Shown here piece by piece: positions 1 to 8,370 of a stretch of 64,000 nucleotides of DNA. The stretch is from an uncultured delta proteobacterium (lineage in GTDB: Bacteria; Desulfobacterota; Desulfovibrionia; Desulfovibrionales; Desulfovibrionaceae): positions 1 to 64,000 of the forward strand of contig CAILNX010000058.1 in assembly GCA_903835685.1 (NCBI GenBank). The letters run 5' to 3'. Each line of letters begins with the position of its first letter. Position 1 is the first letter of the stretch. The position numbers and the translations under genes are program-made. Below the pieces are notes generated by a model, which was not told where the DNA came from, did no database searches, and saw only the letters and a list, made by a program, of their open reading frames with translations.

Positions 1-85
1 ACCTTGCGCATCATTTTGAACGTGATCCCAATGATGGATTTGATGTTGAAAAGGAACCGGCTGCGAAGCCTGCCGGTCTTTAGCT

Positions 86-132
86 GGACTTTCAGTCCGC
101 TGTAACAAAACCCACCAGCTTTTAGCTGGTGG
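86..132 (+). repeat. Tandem hairpins, possible IS200/IS605-type end
   Basis: Two small-loop hairpins lie close together: GGACT-TTC-AGTCC (86-98) and a perfect 9-bp stem CCACCAGCT-TTT-AGCTGGTGG (112-132), followed by a T-rich stretch. Paired subterminal hairpins of this sort occur at ends of IS200/IS605-family elements; the second could equally be an intrinsic terminator. The sequence to the left (1-105) is open in frame 1 up to a TAA at 103-105 and in frame 3 up to a TAG at 81-83, so a gene may enter from outside the window, but neither tail is recognisable. The mobile-element reading is an inference. Confidence 0.3.
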
Positions 133-186
133 TTGTTTAGTTATCTTATTCTTGTTCTTAGCAGAGCGCCTTTTGGGGATTCAATC

Positions 187-915
187 TTAGTCCTTCTTCG
201 GTTTCTGGCCTGCGGGCCGATCTGCCCCGTCGTCCCCTTCATCCTCGTCCAGGGTGGTCCCGGTCTGGGCCTTGTACCGCCGGTACAGCCGTACGCCCAT
301 GAGGGAGGAGGCCGCGAACAGGGCCACGCTCACGGCCATGCGCTCCCAGGAGCCCACGTCCATGCCGCTGCCGAACAGGGCGAAGACCACGGTCTGGGGC
401 AGATAACCCAAAAACGAGCCCAGGATGAAGATAGGCGCGGACACGCTGCTCACCCCGGCGGCCAGATTGGTGATCAGGTTGTTGCCCACGGGAAAGAAGC
501 GGATGGCCACGGCCATGGTCAGGGGGTCGGAGCGCAGGAACCCGTCCAGCCGCCGGAAGCGGTGGCCGAAGCGCTGAAAGATGAAGTCCCGGCCCAGGAA
601 GCGCGCGCCGTAGACCCCCATGGCGCAGCTCACGCCCACGGCCACATTGGTCAGGATCGTGCCGTTGACAAAGCCGAAGGCGTATCCGCCCAAAAAAGCC
701 ACGATCTGGCGGGGCAGGCCCACGGCCGTGGCCAGCACCGCCGCGCCCAGGAACAGGGCCACGCCGTGCAGGCCGCGCCCCCGGACCTCGGTGTCGATCC
801 AGCCCTGGTCCAGGGCGTGGTCCAGGCCGGACCAGCGGGCCACGGCCACGGCCAGGCCGAGCAGGGCCAGAAAGAGGAGTCCCTTGAAAAGGGGCTTTAC
901 GGTCTTTTTGTCCAT
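187..915 (-). CDS. TVP38/TMEM64 (SNARE-associated/DedA-like) membrane protein
   Basis: A 242-residue integral membrane protein. A first hydrophobic helix lies at about 11-27, and a conserved core follows from about 51 to 180 with the family's GLPRQIVAFLGGYAFG stretch (66-81) and a re-entrant-like FFPVGNN segment (140-146). A last helix lies near 192-208 and the tail is acidic/lysine-rich. Members of this family are membrane proteins related to DedA lipid scramblases and undecaprenyl-phosphate flippases; the substrate of this one is unknown. It sits 17 bp downstream of a polyprenyl-phosphate-type glycosyltransferase on the same strand. The pair may act together on a lipid-linked sugar, which is inference from context. 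Confidence 0.85.
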   Translation of the reverse strand: MDKKTVKPLFKGLLFLALLGLAVAVARWSGLDHALDQGWIDTEVRGRGLHGVALFLGAAVLATAVGLPRQIVAFLGGYAFGFVNGTILTNVAVGVSCAMGVYGARFLGRDFIFQRFGHRFRRLDGFLRSDPLTMAVAIRFFPVGNNLITNLAAGVSSVSAPIFILGSFLGYLPQTVVFALFGSGMDVGSWERMAVSVALFAASSLMGVRLYRRYKAQTGTTLDEDEGDDGADRPAGQKPKKD

Positions 916-932
916 GGGTGTTCGGGGCCGGG

Positions 933-1655
933 CTATTTCTGTTCCTTGATCTCGGGCCGGATGGCCCGGGCGATGAGCCAGCGCACGCCGAAGAGGTCGT
1001 AGACCCCGGCCTTGAGCCGGTCCCAGGTCCCGTACTTGGACACCCCCCGGGTGCGGGGCCGGTGGTTGACCTTGATCTCGGCAATGCTCGCGCCCTGCAT
1101 GCGCATGAGGGCCGGGAGAAAGCGGTGCATGCCCTTGAACCAGGGCAGTCGCCGGGCCATGTCCGCGCGCATGACTTTCAGCGAGCAGCCCGTGTCCCGC
1201 ACCCCGTCCCGGGTCAGGCGGGAGCGCACGGCATTGGCGATCTTCGACCCGTAGCGCTTCATGAAGCTGTCCTTGCGCTTGGCCCGCCAGCCGATGACCA
1301 TGTCGAAGCCCTCGGCCTGCTTGGCCAGCATGGCCGGGATGTCCGCCGGGTCGTTCTGGAGATCGGCGTCCATGGTCACGATCCACTGGCCCCGGGCGGC
1401 CTCAAACCCCTTGGCAAAGGCCGCGGACTGTCCGGCGTTGGCCGCAAAGGCCAGATAGCGCACCTCGGGGTGGGCCTGGGCCATGCCCCGGATGAGGGCC
1501 AGGCTCTGGTCCGTGCTGCCGTCGTCGATGAAGAGGATCTCGAAGGGGCGGCCCAGGTCGCGGACGGCCATCTGGACCTGGGCCAGGAGGTCGGCCAGGT
1601 TCTCCTCTTCATTATAGACCGGGATGACCAGGGAAAGGGAGTCGTGGGCGTTCAT
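933..1655 (-). CDS. Family 2 glycosyltransferase (dolichol/polyprenyl-phosphate sugar transferase-like)
   Basis: A 240-residue GT-A fold glycosyltransferase. It opens with the family signature SLVIPVYNEEENL, then FIDDGSTD and the metal-binding MDADLQNDP. This order matches DPM1/GtrB-type enzymes that load a sugar from a nucleotide donor onto a polyprenyl phosphate at the inner face of the membrane. No C-terminal transmembrane pair is present, so it is the soluble, DPM1-like form. The ATG at 1655 was chosen because upstream in-frame codons run antisense through the tRNA gene and the methionine directly precedes the GT2 signature. It is followed by the TVP38-type gene and forms a two-gene operon. 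The sugar and acceptor cannot be told from sequence. Confidence 0.88.
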   Translation of the reverse strand: MNAHDSLSLVIPVYNEEENLADLLAQVQMAVRDLGRPFEILFIDDGSTDQSLALIRGMAQAHPEVRYLAFAANAGQSAAFAKGFEAARGQWIVTMDADLQNDPADIPAMLAKQAEGFDMVIGWRAKRKDSFMKRYGSKIANAVRSRLTRDGVRDTGCSLKVMRADMARRLPWFKGMHRFLPALMRMQGASIAEIKVNHRPRTRGVSKYGTWDRLKAGVYDLFGVRWLIARAIRPEIKEQK

Positions 1656-1698
1656 GTCCCGGGCAGTTAATGAATTTGGGACGCCCTGTAAATAGCTG

Positions 1699-1727
1699 TT
1701 GACATCCATCCGGCAGATGACTACATA
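1699..1727 (+). promoter_or_regulatory. Sigma-70 promoter of tRNA-fMet
   Basis: A perfect -35 TTGACA (1699-1704) is separated by exactly 17 bp from TACATA (1722-1727). A start near 1734 would leave only a short leader before the tRNA at 1741. It points away from the glycosyltransferase gene. Confidence 0.8.
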
Positions 1728-1740
1728 CACCTTTCCTTGG

Positions 1741-1817
<77 letters not shown>

Positions 1818-1825
1818 GTAAATTG

Positions 1826-1867
1826 AAGGGCTTGCAGCAGAAATGCTGGAAGCCCTTTTCTCTTTTT
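1826..1867 (+). terminator. Intrinsic terminator after tRNA-fMet
   Basis: AAGGGCTT pairs with AAGCCCTT, a G-G mismatch follows, then CAGCA pairs with TGCTG around a GAAA tetraloop. A T-rich run (1856-1867) follows. It also lies just beyond the end of the phosphatase gene on the opposite strand, and could act on both. Confidence 0.85.
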
Positions 1868-1889
1868 TGCGATCCGGTCCTCTTTTCGC

Positions 1890-2738
1890 CTACCCCCCGG
1901 CCAGGTATTCGGACCAGGTCACGGTTTTAAAATCCCGGGTCCGGGCGTACTCGGCGAACCGGGTCACAAAGGCCGCCCGCTCGTTGTACAGGGCTTCTTT
2001 CCATCCGGTGTGGGGCCTGTGCAGCAGGTCCACCCCGCCGAGCAGGTGCTGGCGCGCTGCCAGCTCCTCAAGGTCCAGGGCGCGTGCGTTGCGCAGCAGG
2101 TCGTGGAGGAGCAGGAAGGTGGTGGTCCGTCCATCCCCGGCGTGGCAGTGGAAATGGAGCCAGACGTCCGGGGCGAGATTCCGGATAAAGAGGATGAAGC
2201 GGTCCACGTCCGCATCCAAGGGGCGGGAATGGTCCGTCACCGGGATGCGCAGATATCCGAGCCCCAGGGAGCCTGCGGCCTGCTCCTCGCTTTGGGCCTG
2301 GTCGTAGATGATTTTCTCGGTGCTCACGGCGGTCAGGCGGCCCTCAATATCCTTGGCCGACACCCGGGCCACCAGGGCCGCGCCTGGGACGGGCAGGGCC
2401 TCGATGCGGCCTCGTTCGTCGGCCTTCACTTCGGCTAGGCTCATCCCCTTGTTGGCCCAATTCTTGACCCTGTACCAGCTCACCGGATGCCCGGCCAGGA
2501 GGGCGTGGGATTCCTGGCGCAGGTCCACGACCACCACGTTTTTCCTGAGTCCCCGGATGATTCCGGCCAGCTCGGACCACGAGGGCTGTTCGCTGCCCGA
2601 GGCCAGGAGGCTGTCCAGGCCAAGGCGCGAGGGCGGCCGGTCGATGGCCGTGTTCCAGGGGCCGGTCATGGTCCGGAAATGGTTGGGGGCGCCCTGTTCG
2701 CTGACAGAGTCGAAGATCAGGGTCAGGTCGCTTGGCAC
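1890..2738 (-). CDS. Cysteine-phytase-like protein tyrosine phosphatase
   Basis: A 282-residue phosphatase of the PTP-like phytase (PhyA/paladin) type. The catalytic P-loop HCHAGDGRT places Cys188 and Arg194 in the HC(X5)R arrangement. VDLRQESH (71-78), the PVSWYRVKNWANKG segment and a TDHSRP loop with likely general acid Asp149 are all family landmarks. Such enzymes dephosphorylate myo-inositol polyphosphates or phosphotyrosine through a cysteinyl-phosphate intermediate. The start is a GTG at 2738 supported by AGGAG upstream. No signal peptide is visible, whereas many bacterial homologues are exported, so this may be cytoplasmic. It lies 151 bp downstream of the MucR-type gene on the same strand. 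Substrate unknown. Confidence 0.85.
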   Translation of the reverse strand: MPSDLTLIFDSVSEQGAPNHFRTMTGPWNTAIDRPPSRLGLDSLLASGSEQPSWSELAGIIRGLRKNVVVVDLRQESHALLAGHPVSWYRVKNWANKGMSLAEVKADERGRIEALPVPGAALVARVSAKDIEGRLTAVSTEKIIYDQAQSEEQAAGSLGLGYLRIPVTDHSRPLDADVDRFILFIRNLAPDVWLHFHCHAGDGRTTTFLLLHDLLRNARALDLEELAARQHLLGGVDLLHRPHTGWKEALYNERAAFVTRFAEYARTRDFKTVTWSEYLAGG

Positions 2739-2889
2739 GAAACAATACTCCTGCGATCCGCACCGCTCGGTCGAGGCCGGAGGGGGCGCGTCTTGGCCCG
2801 CCCGCCTCCCGGCCGCTCACCGGGGAAAGAGGGCGGCCGCGTGTTCGACGCCGCCCCCGGCCGCCGGGAGTATTCTTAAAGGACTCGGA

Positions 2890-3294
2890 CTACTTCTTTT
2901 CAGCCTTGTTCTTGCCGCGGCGCTCCCACAGCTTCATTTCGGTCATCTTCTGCTTGCGAGCCCGGGCCAGGGCCTTGCAGGCCAGGGGCTGGCCCTTCTT
3001 GTACCCGCACTTGGCCCTGTACTCGATGGGGGTCAGGCCGTGGGTGCCAAGATGCTTCTTGGTCAGAATCTTGAAGGACTTCCCGCATTCGCAGCAGGTG
3101 ATGGATTTTTCCTTGATGGCCTTCTTGGGATCACAGGTGGCGGTGTCCGCTTCTTCCACGACTCCGCCCCCGGCGATGTCCCGGATGCCTTTGGCCAGCT
3201 TGACCACCATGGAAGTGATCTCTTCCTCGGTCATGTTCCGTACGCTGGCCTGGGCTTTGACGATCTCCAACGCTTCTTTCAGATAGTCATCCAT
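2890..3294 (-). CDS. MucR/Ros-family transcriptional regulator
   Basis: A 134-residue DNA-binding protein. The C-terminal half holds the prokaryotic zinc finger: Cys67-x2-Cys70, then His81-x3-His85 in CCECGKSFKILTKKHLGTH, followed by the diagnostic GLTPIEYRAKCGY. The N-terminal helix resembles the oligomerisation segment of MucR. MucR proteins bind AT-rich DNA at promoters and act as H-NS-like regulators of surface and virulence genes in alphaproteobacteria; deltaproteobacterial copies are less studied. AAGGAGA precedes the ATG. The unusually AT-rich 5' region (about 3300-3400) could be an autoregulatory site, which is inference. Confidence 0.9.
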   Translation of the reverse strand: MDDYLKEALEIVKAQASVRNMTEEEITSMVVKLAKGIRDIAGGGVVEEADTATCDPKKAIKEKSITCCECGKSFKILTKKHLGTHGLTPIEYRAKCGYKKGQPLACKALARARKQKMTEMKLWERRGKNKAEKK

Positions 3295-3614
3295 TGACGG
3301 TCTCCTTTGTCACTTGGTGGTATTGTATCCAAACGCTACGAAATATCTCTTGCCATATTCAAGAAAGAAGGCAAGCAAAAAAATGGGCGAGGCGAAAAAG
3401 GGGGCGCGCAAACTGCAACGGCGCTTCATGGTCTGATCTTGGGCGCAATGGTATATTCAATATCAGCGGGTGGCGGCTCTGTTCCATGCATTTCCCCCTG
3501 GCCACAGCAGAAATGATGGAGTCCCGGCCATCTGACGGTCCTGCCGGGCGGTGTTTGCCCTGGGGCGGGCCAGGGTGTACCATAGGTCATACGCGCCACC
3601 CCGGAGAAGAAGGC
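3295..3614. other. 320-bp intergenic region between mucR-like and HD genes
   Basis: Divergent regulatory region. The mucR-proximal part is markedly AT-richer than the surroundings. Reading toward the mucR-like gene there is a TACAAT -10-like hexamer without a convincing -35. A weak inverted repeat CTTGCC/GGCAAG (3349-3354 and 3370-3375) spans a 15-base loop. I saw no coding signal or RNA gene in the rest. Confidence 0.4.
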
Positions 3615-4160
3615 ATGGTCTGCAAGGTCCACACGAACGCGGGCATCCTGGATGTCCTGAACCCCGATCCCGAGCGCATCCGCATCGAGGATATCGCCCA
3701 GTCCCTGGCCTTTTTGTGCCGTTTCAACGGGCATGTGAAGTTCCATTATTCCGTGGCCCAGCACTCCCTGTTGGTGGCGGACCTGGTTTGTGCGCGGCAC
3801 GGCCCGGCCCTGGCCCTGACCGCGCTCATGCACGACGCGCCCGAGGCCTATCTGGGGGACCTGATCTCCCCGCTCAAGGCCGTGCTGCCCGAGTTTGGGC
3901 GCATGGAGGACATCCTGGCCCGGGCCATGGCCGCCAAATACGGTTTGGCCTTTCCGGAACCGGCCGAGGTCAAGGCTGCGGACCTGGCCATCCTGGCTGC
4001 CGAGCGGGATCAGGTCATCGCGCCCACGGATCGCACGGCCTGGCGTGAGCTTCCGCCTCCGCCGCCCGGCCTGGTCATTGGGCCCCAAGCCCCGGAAACG
4101 GTTCGGTCCCTGTTCCTGAAGCGGTTCAAGCTCCTGGCCTCGGGCCGGGGTCCGGCCTAG
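3615..4160 (+). CDS. HD-domain phosphohydrolase (YfbR-like)
   Basis: A 181-residue single-domain HD protein. Metal ligands are visible as His50 (SVAQHSLL), His73-Asp74 (LMHDAPEAYLGD) and a later Asp near 123 (KAADLAIL). This spacing resembles YfbR-type 5'-nucleotidases and related metal phosphohydrolases. Family members act on nucleoside monophosphates, but the substrate here is unproven. The ATG at 3615 follows GGAGAAGAAGG; upstream in-frame sequence lacks conserved features. It stands alone, diverging from the mucR-like gene. Confidence 0.82.
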   Translation: MVCKVHTNAGILDVLNPDPERIRIEDIAQSLAFLCRFNGHVKFHYSVAQHSLLVADLVCARHGPALALTALMHDAPEAYLGDLISPLKAVLPEFGRMEDILARAMAAKYGLAFPEPAEVKAADLAILAAERDQVIAPTDRTAWRELPPPPPGLVIGPQAPETVRSLFLKRFKLLASGRGPA

Positions 4161-4357
4161 CGCCGCATCCGTCCCTGGCCCTCTCCTGTCCGCAGCACCG
4201 GGTAAGCCTGCATTTTTTCGTGGGATTCCTCCTCCCGAGAGTTCCCTCTGGAAAAAAAATAAGATATGCAGGCCTCAACAACAGGGAAACCAGAATGCGT
4301 CCCTCGCCCGGCTGCCCGGCCGGGTCCGGGATTTCAAATTGAGGGGAAAGGCGGAAT

Positions 4358-5398
4358 ATGGCGCAAGAGGAAGGCCCGAAACACATCGTCGCCAAGCTGG
4401 TCTGCACCTCGACCTTCTTTGTCTTCGCCCTGGTCTGGTACTCGGCCGGGATCATCCCGGCGGTCATCATCGCCGGTCTCCTGTTCATCTGCGCCTTGAG
4501 CTACATGATCACCCGGGCCAAGGCCAAGGCCGTGAAATCCGTCACCGGCGAGGGGGATATCCGGTCTTCCCAGATCGACGCCATGCGGGAAATCTGGCTG
4601 AAGAAATACGGGTACATCTGCAAGGAGGGTTCGGCCGGATACAACATCATCAAATTCCTGCTGACCAATGAAAAGACCCGGCAGTATTTCGTGGCCTCGG
4701 AGGTGAAGTGGCTCACGGACTCGTTCAGCCTCATGGCCCCGTATGCGGTCATCCGGGTGCGCACCCGCCGCGACGAGGGCAAGGACGACCTGGAGACCGA
4801 GGAAATCCCGAGCCTGATCAAGTTCATCGCCGCAGGCATCTACAAGTACGCGCCGGTCACGTACCTGACCTACGACTCCATCCTCAAGGAGCAGAAGGTG
4901 GCCTTTCCCTTCTTTTTCATCTTCTATAACGTGCGCCAGTTCGCCAGGGCCGACGGCAGTCAATTTTCCGGCGTGGACAAGGAGATCACCCTTTCCGTGG
5001 AGGCTTTGGTCAAGGTGGAGCAGGGCTTCAACTTGAGCCAACTGCACAAGCTGGCCCGGGTGGATATCTCCCCGGGTCTGCCCATCCGCTCCGAGGCCAT
5101 GAGTTTTGCCGAGCGCAACACCCCGGGCCGTTTCAAGATCCGCGCCCCGGGCATGGCCGTGGAACCCGAGCAGAAGGCGGCCCTCATCGCCCAGGCCGGG
5201 GGGGCCTGCCAGGCCTGCGGGGCCAAGGCGGACGAGGGGGCTGCCCTGGACGTGGTCCAGGTCGAGGCCGGAGCGGCTGGCCCAGGGGGCCTCACGGTGC
5301 TCTGCGCCTCCTGCCGCAAGGCCCAGGCCGTAGCCCAGGCCCCGGACCCGGGCGCCGAGCCCGCTCCTTCCGCGCCCCCGGTCCCGGACCCCTTCTGA
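4358..5398 (+). CDS. Membrane protein with degenerate HNH/zinc-ribbon tail
   Basis: A 346-residue protein I cannot name. Two hydrophobic segments lie at about 13-29 and 31-52. A soluble alpha/beta-looking region follows (about 60-260). The tail carries Cys284-x2-Cys287 and Cys316-x2-Cys319 around LDVVQVEAGAAGPGGL. This layout copies the zinc-binding frame of HNH endonucleases (CxxC, DHV, GG, LCxxC), but the catalytic His of DHV is replaced by Val, so nuclease activity is unlikely. The last 20 residues are Pro/Ala-rich. It is probably anchored in the inner membrane with a cytoplasmic metal-binding tail. It is not obviously in an operon with its neighbours. Confidence 0.7.
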   Translation: MAQEEGPKHIVAKLVCTSTFFVFALVWYSAGIIPAVIIAGLLFICALSYMITRAKAKAVKSVTGEGDIRSSQIDAMREIWLKKYGYICKEGSAGYNIIKFLLTNEKTRQYFVASEVKWLTDSFSLMAPYAVIRVRTRRDEGKDDLETEEIPSLIKFIAAGIYKYAPVTYLTYDSILKEQKVAFPFFFIFYNVRQFARADGSQFSGVDKEITLSVEALVKVEQGFNLSQLHKLARVDISPGLPIRSEAMSFAERNTPGRFKIRAPGMAVEPEQKAALIAQAGGACQACGAKADEGAALDVVQVEAGAAGPGGLTVLCASCRKAQAVAQAPDPGAEPAPSAPPVPDPF

Positions 5399-5531
5399 TC
5401 CTGGATGTTCCGGTCTCCCCGAGAGGGCGTTTCGGGCAAGGCCAATGGCCGCCCCGGGATTGGGCCACTCCTCTTTCGCCTTTGCTGAATCCTTTCAGGC
5501 CCTTCGTCTTTGGCGCAAAAAGGATTGAATC

Positions 5532-7361
5532 TTGCCCGGCCTGGGAGTAATGAAGCAGATTGCAGCGCTTTGGACCCTTCAACCCCCCTGGCAGATCATG
5601 AACTCCCTTATTCGCTTCCTCTTTTCCTGGATCAATCCCCTTTTCGACACCCTGACCTTGAGCGTCAAGGACGTGTCCGGACACGACTACGCCAAGATCA
5701 GGCGCAAGATCATGATCTTTTCCTCCCTGGTGGTCCTGGCCCCTTTGTTCATCATCCTGGTGGTGGACTCCCAGCGGCTCAAGGAGGATCTGGTGGCCCA
5801 GGCCAAGGCCCCGGTTCGCTTCCTCTTTGACAAGCGCCAGGATCGCCTGGCCCATCTGCTGAACAAGAAGACCGAGGGCCTGCGCCTGTTTCTGTCCCTG
5901 TACTCGCTGGACGAACTGCGCGAGGAAAAGACCCTGGGCCGGATTTACCGGGCCTTGAACGAGGAGACCGGGGCCGTGGTGGACATCGGGCTGGTGGCTG
6001 GGAACGGGACCCAGGTGGCCTATCATGGCCCGTACAGCCTGGTTCGCGCCGATTATTCGGATCGGGACTGGTTTCATCAGGCCCGGGACCAGGGGGTCTG
6101 CGTGAGCCAGGTGTTCACGGGCCTGCGCCACACCCCGCATCTGGTCACGGCCGTGCGGCGTCTGGCCGAGGACGGCGCGCCCTGGGTGCTCAAGGCCACG
6201 GTGGACGCCTCGGCCTTAAACGCCCTCATGGTTCCGGTGGAGCCCGAGGTGGAGGCCCTGGTGGTCAACCGCCAGGGCGTGCTCCAGACCGATTCCGTGC
6301 TTTTCGGCCCGGCCCTTGCGCCCTTGCCCTTCGAGCTGCCCCTGCCCTCCCACGAGATGGCCTTCAAGACCGTGACCGGGCCGGACGGGCGGAGCTTCCT
6401 GGCCTGCACGGCCCTGGTGGCGGACACGGATTTCGTGCTGGTGACCCTGACCCCGCACCTGACTCCTTTAAGCGAGGTGCAGGCCTTCCGGTTCACCAAT
6501 CTGATCTTCTTCCTGCTGGCCGGGCTGGTGGTGCTTCTGGCCGTGCGCCGGGTGTCCGGCCGCATCGTGCTGAACATCAAGGACGCCCACGAGGCCCGGG
6601 ACAAGGCCGTGGGCGAGCGGCATTTCAAGCGCCTGTCCTTTGTGCGCACCCTGGCCACGGGCATCGGGCATGAGATCAACAACCCCCTGGCCATCATCAA
6701 CGAGAACGTGGGCCTGCTCAAGGACATGGTCGTCCTGTCCACGGCCATTCCCGAGACCGACAAGCACAAGTTCGAGGCCGTGGCGGGCAAGATCTCCCTG
6801 GCCCTGGACCGCTGCCGGAACATCACCCACTACCTGATCGGCTACCAGAACCTCTTTGACGAGAAGCTCGGGTTCCACGACATGAACGAGTTGGTCCGCC
6901 TGGCCTCGGGGGTCATCAGCAAGGAGGCCCTGGACAAGAACGTGCATATCAGCCTGGACCTGGACAGGAAGCTCCCCTCCATCGCCACCTATTCCCGCCA
7001 GTTGCAGGAGGTCTTTGTCAATGTCCTGTCCAACGCCGTGACCGCCTCCACCCCGGACCAGGCCGTGGTCATCCAGACCGGGCAGCGCGACGTGGATACG
7101 GTCTTCATGCGGGTCAAGGATCTGGGCAAGGGCATGAACGACGAGACCCTGCGCCACATCTTCGACCCCTTCTTCACCACCAAGAAGACCGGAAGCACGG
7201 GCCTGGGCATGTACATCACCTCCAGCATATTAAACCGCCTGGGCGGTGACATCCATATCGAAAGCCGCCTGGGCCAGGGCACCGTGGTGGATATCCTTCT
7301 GCCGGTTCGGGCCAAGAGCCTCATCGAAGAGGAGATGCGGCCCAAGGACGAGGACGGGTAG
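5532..7361 (+). CDS. dCache-type sensor histidine kinase
   Basis: A membrane-bound histidine kinase of about 600 residues. A first transmembrane helix (about 65-82) is followed by a periplasmic double-Cache-like sensor region (IGLVAGNGTQVAYHGPY, DRDWFHQA). A second helix lies near 325-340. The HisKA box is GIGHEINNPLA, with His at about 380, and the HATPase domain has N, G1 (DLGKGM) and G2 (TGLGMY) boxes. It resembles the kinase at 48644-50365 along its whole length, so the two are paralogues. No receiver gene is adjacent; its partner may be elsewhere. The start is uncertain: TTG 5532 has AAGGA upstream, ATG 5550 and ATG 5598 are alternatives. Confidence 0.9.
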   Translation: MPGLGVMKQIAALWTLQPPWQIMNSLIRFLFSWINPLFDTLTLSVKDVSGHDYAKIRRKIMIFSSLVVLAPLFIILVVDSQRLKEDLVAQAKAPVRFLFDKRQDRLAHLLNKKTEGLRLFLSLYSLDELREEKTLGRIYRALNEETGAVVDIGLVAGNGTQVAYHGPYSLVRADYSDRDWFHQARDQGVCVSQVFTGLRHTPHLVTAVRRLAEDGAPWVLKATVDASALNALMVPVEPEVEALVVNRQGVLQTDSVLFGPALAPLPFELPLPSHEMAFKTVTGPDGRSFLACTALVADTDFVLVTLTPHLTPLSEVQAFRFTNLIFFLLAGLVVLLAVRRVSGRIVLNIKDAHEARDKAVGERHFKRLSFVRTLATGIGHEINNPLAIINENVGLLKDMVVLSTAIPETDKHKFEAVAGKISLALDRCRNITHYLIGYQNLFDEKLGFHDMNELVRLASGVISKEALDKNVHISLDLDRKLPSIATYSRQLQEVFVNVLSNAVTASTPDQAVVIQTGQRDVDTVFMRVKDLGKGMNDETLRHIFDPFFTTKKTGSTGLGMYITSSILNRLGGDIHIESRLGQGTVVDILLPVRAKSLIEEEMRPKDEDG

Positions 7362-7582
7362 GGCCTTTGGATCGCCCATTGACACCGGCCCGGGCTGGTG
7401 GGAAACTTGGCCCTGGCTCCCGCTGGAGGATTAGGCAAGACCTTCAGAGTTTTGGGTCTTGTCTCCTCGGCCTTTCCCTCGCATAAGCTTGAGTCACGTC
7501 GTTGGTTCCGGCCTGGATGCGGGCCGGATTCGGGCGGGGGATTCCCCCGGGCCTCTTTTCCTGATCCGCTCAAGGAGGACGT

Positions 7583-8194
7583 ATGGTTCGCCGCCTTGCC
7601 CCCACCTTGGTCCTGGTCCTGGTCCTGGTCCTGGCCGCCTCGGCCCAGGCCGCCGGACCAGGAGCCCTTCAGTTCCGCCAGCAGCACGGCCTGGTCCCGT
7701 TCACCGCCCAACCGGCCTTCTTGTCCGGGGATTTTCTGGCCCGGGAGAACGAACCGAATTTTGTGTTCGGGACCGTGGCTGATTTCGCCGCCTCCCTGAC
7801 CTGCCCGGCCGCCTGGCTCATCGAGGAAGGGGAGCAGGAGCGCCTGGCCCGCTACAATCTGGCCGCCGATCCCCTGGAGTACACCCTGTACCTGGAAGAA
7901 GACTGCCCCCAGGCCGCCCGGGCCTATGTCTTCGTGGTCCAGGCCAACCAGGACGCCAAGAAGTGGCTGGAGTGGCGCAAGCAGTTCCACAAGAGCAAGA
8001 CCGACGGCTTTTACGGGGACACCATGGCCCGCCTGGAAAAGGCCGCGGCAGGCGGCGTGGTCCCCTCCTCCGAGTTGCGCTTCCTGGTCCTGGACGGGGA
8101 TTTGAGCGTGGCCGCGCCCGAGGACTATCTGCTCAAGACCCTGAAGTTCCCGCCCAAATATGACCTGAAGACGGACAAGCCCCTGGGCCGCTAA
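7583..8194 (+). CDS. Exported protein of unknown function
   Basis: A 203-residue protein starting with a classical Sec signal peptide: MVRR, a Leu/Val core and an ASAQA-A cleavage site near residue 23. AAGGAGG precedes the ATG. The mature part contains three Cys (CPAAW, EDCPQAA and no partner visible), is mixed alpha/beta in character and ends in a basic tail. I recognise no family. The signal-peptide core is encoded by four perfect TGGTCC repeats (7608-7631) giving Leu-Val repeats. It follows the kinase gene by 220 bp and is likely transcribed separately. Confidence 0.65.
   Translation: MVRRLAPTLVLVLVLVLAASAQAAGPGALQFRQQHGLVPFTAQPAFLSGDFLARENEPNFVFGTVADFAASLTCPAAWLIEEGEQERLARYNLAADPLEYTLYLEEDCPQAARAYVFVVQANQDAKKWLEWRKQFHKSKTDGFYGDTMARLEKAAAGGVVPSSELRFLVLDGDLSVAAPEDYLLKTLKFPPKYDLKTDKPLGR
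7608..7631 (+). repeat. TGGTCC x4 in a signal-peptide core
   Basis: Four exact tandem hexamers encode alternating Leu-Val in the hydrophobic core. Change in copy number would keep frame but alter the core length. Confidence 0.8.
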
Positions 8195-8370
8195 AGGTGG
8201 TTTTCAGAAACGGGTATTGACCCCGGCGGGCGCGATGATCACTTATGAAGAACAATAACTCTTCTCATTCTTCAGCCGGGCCAGGTTCTGTTTCCCGGTA
8301 GCGGTCCTCGGACGGATTCGGGTCCGGGACTTGGTTCTTTTCTGAACTGGCCCGGAGTCCTGGAGGAAAT

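Noticed and set aside
7383-7400. Terminator after the first dCache kinase
   Set aside because: An 8-bp GC stem with one wobble, a 2-base loop and no T-tract is too weak.
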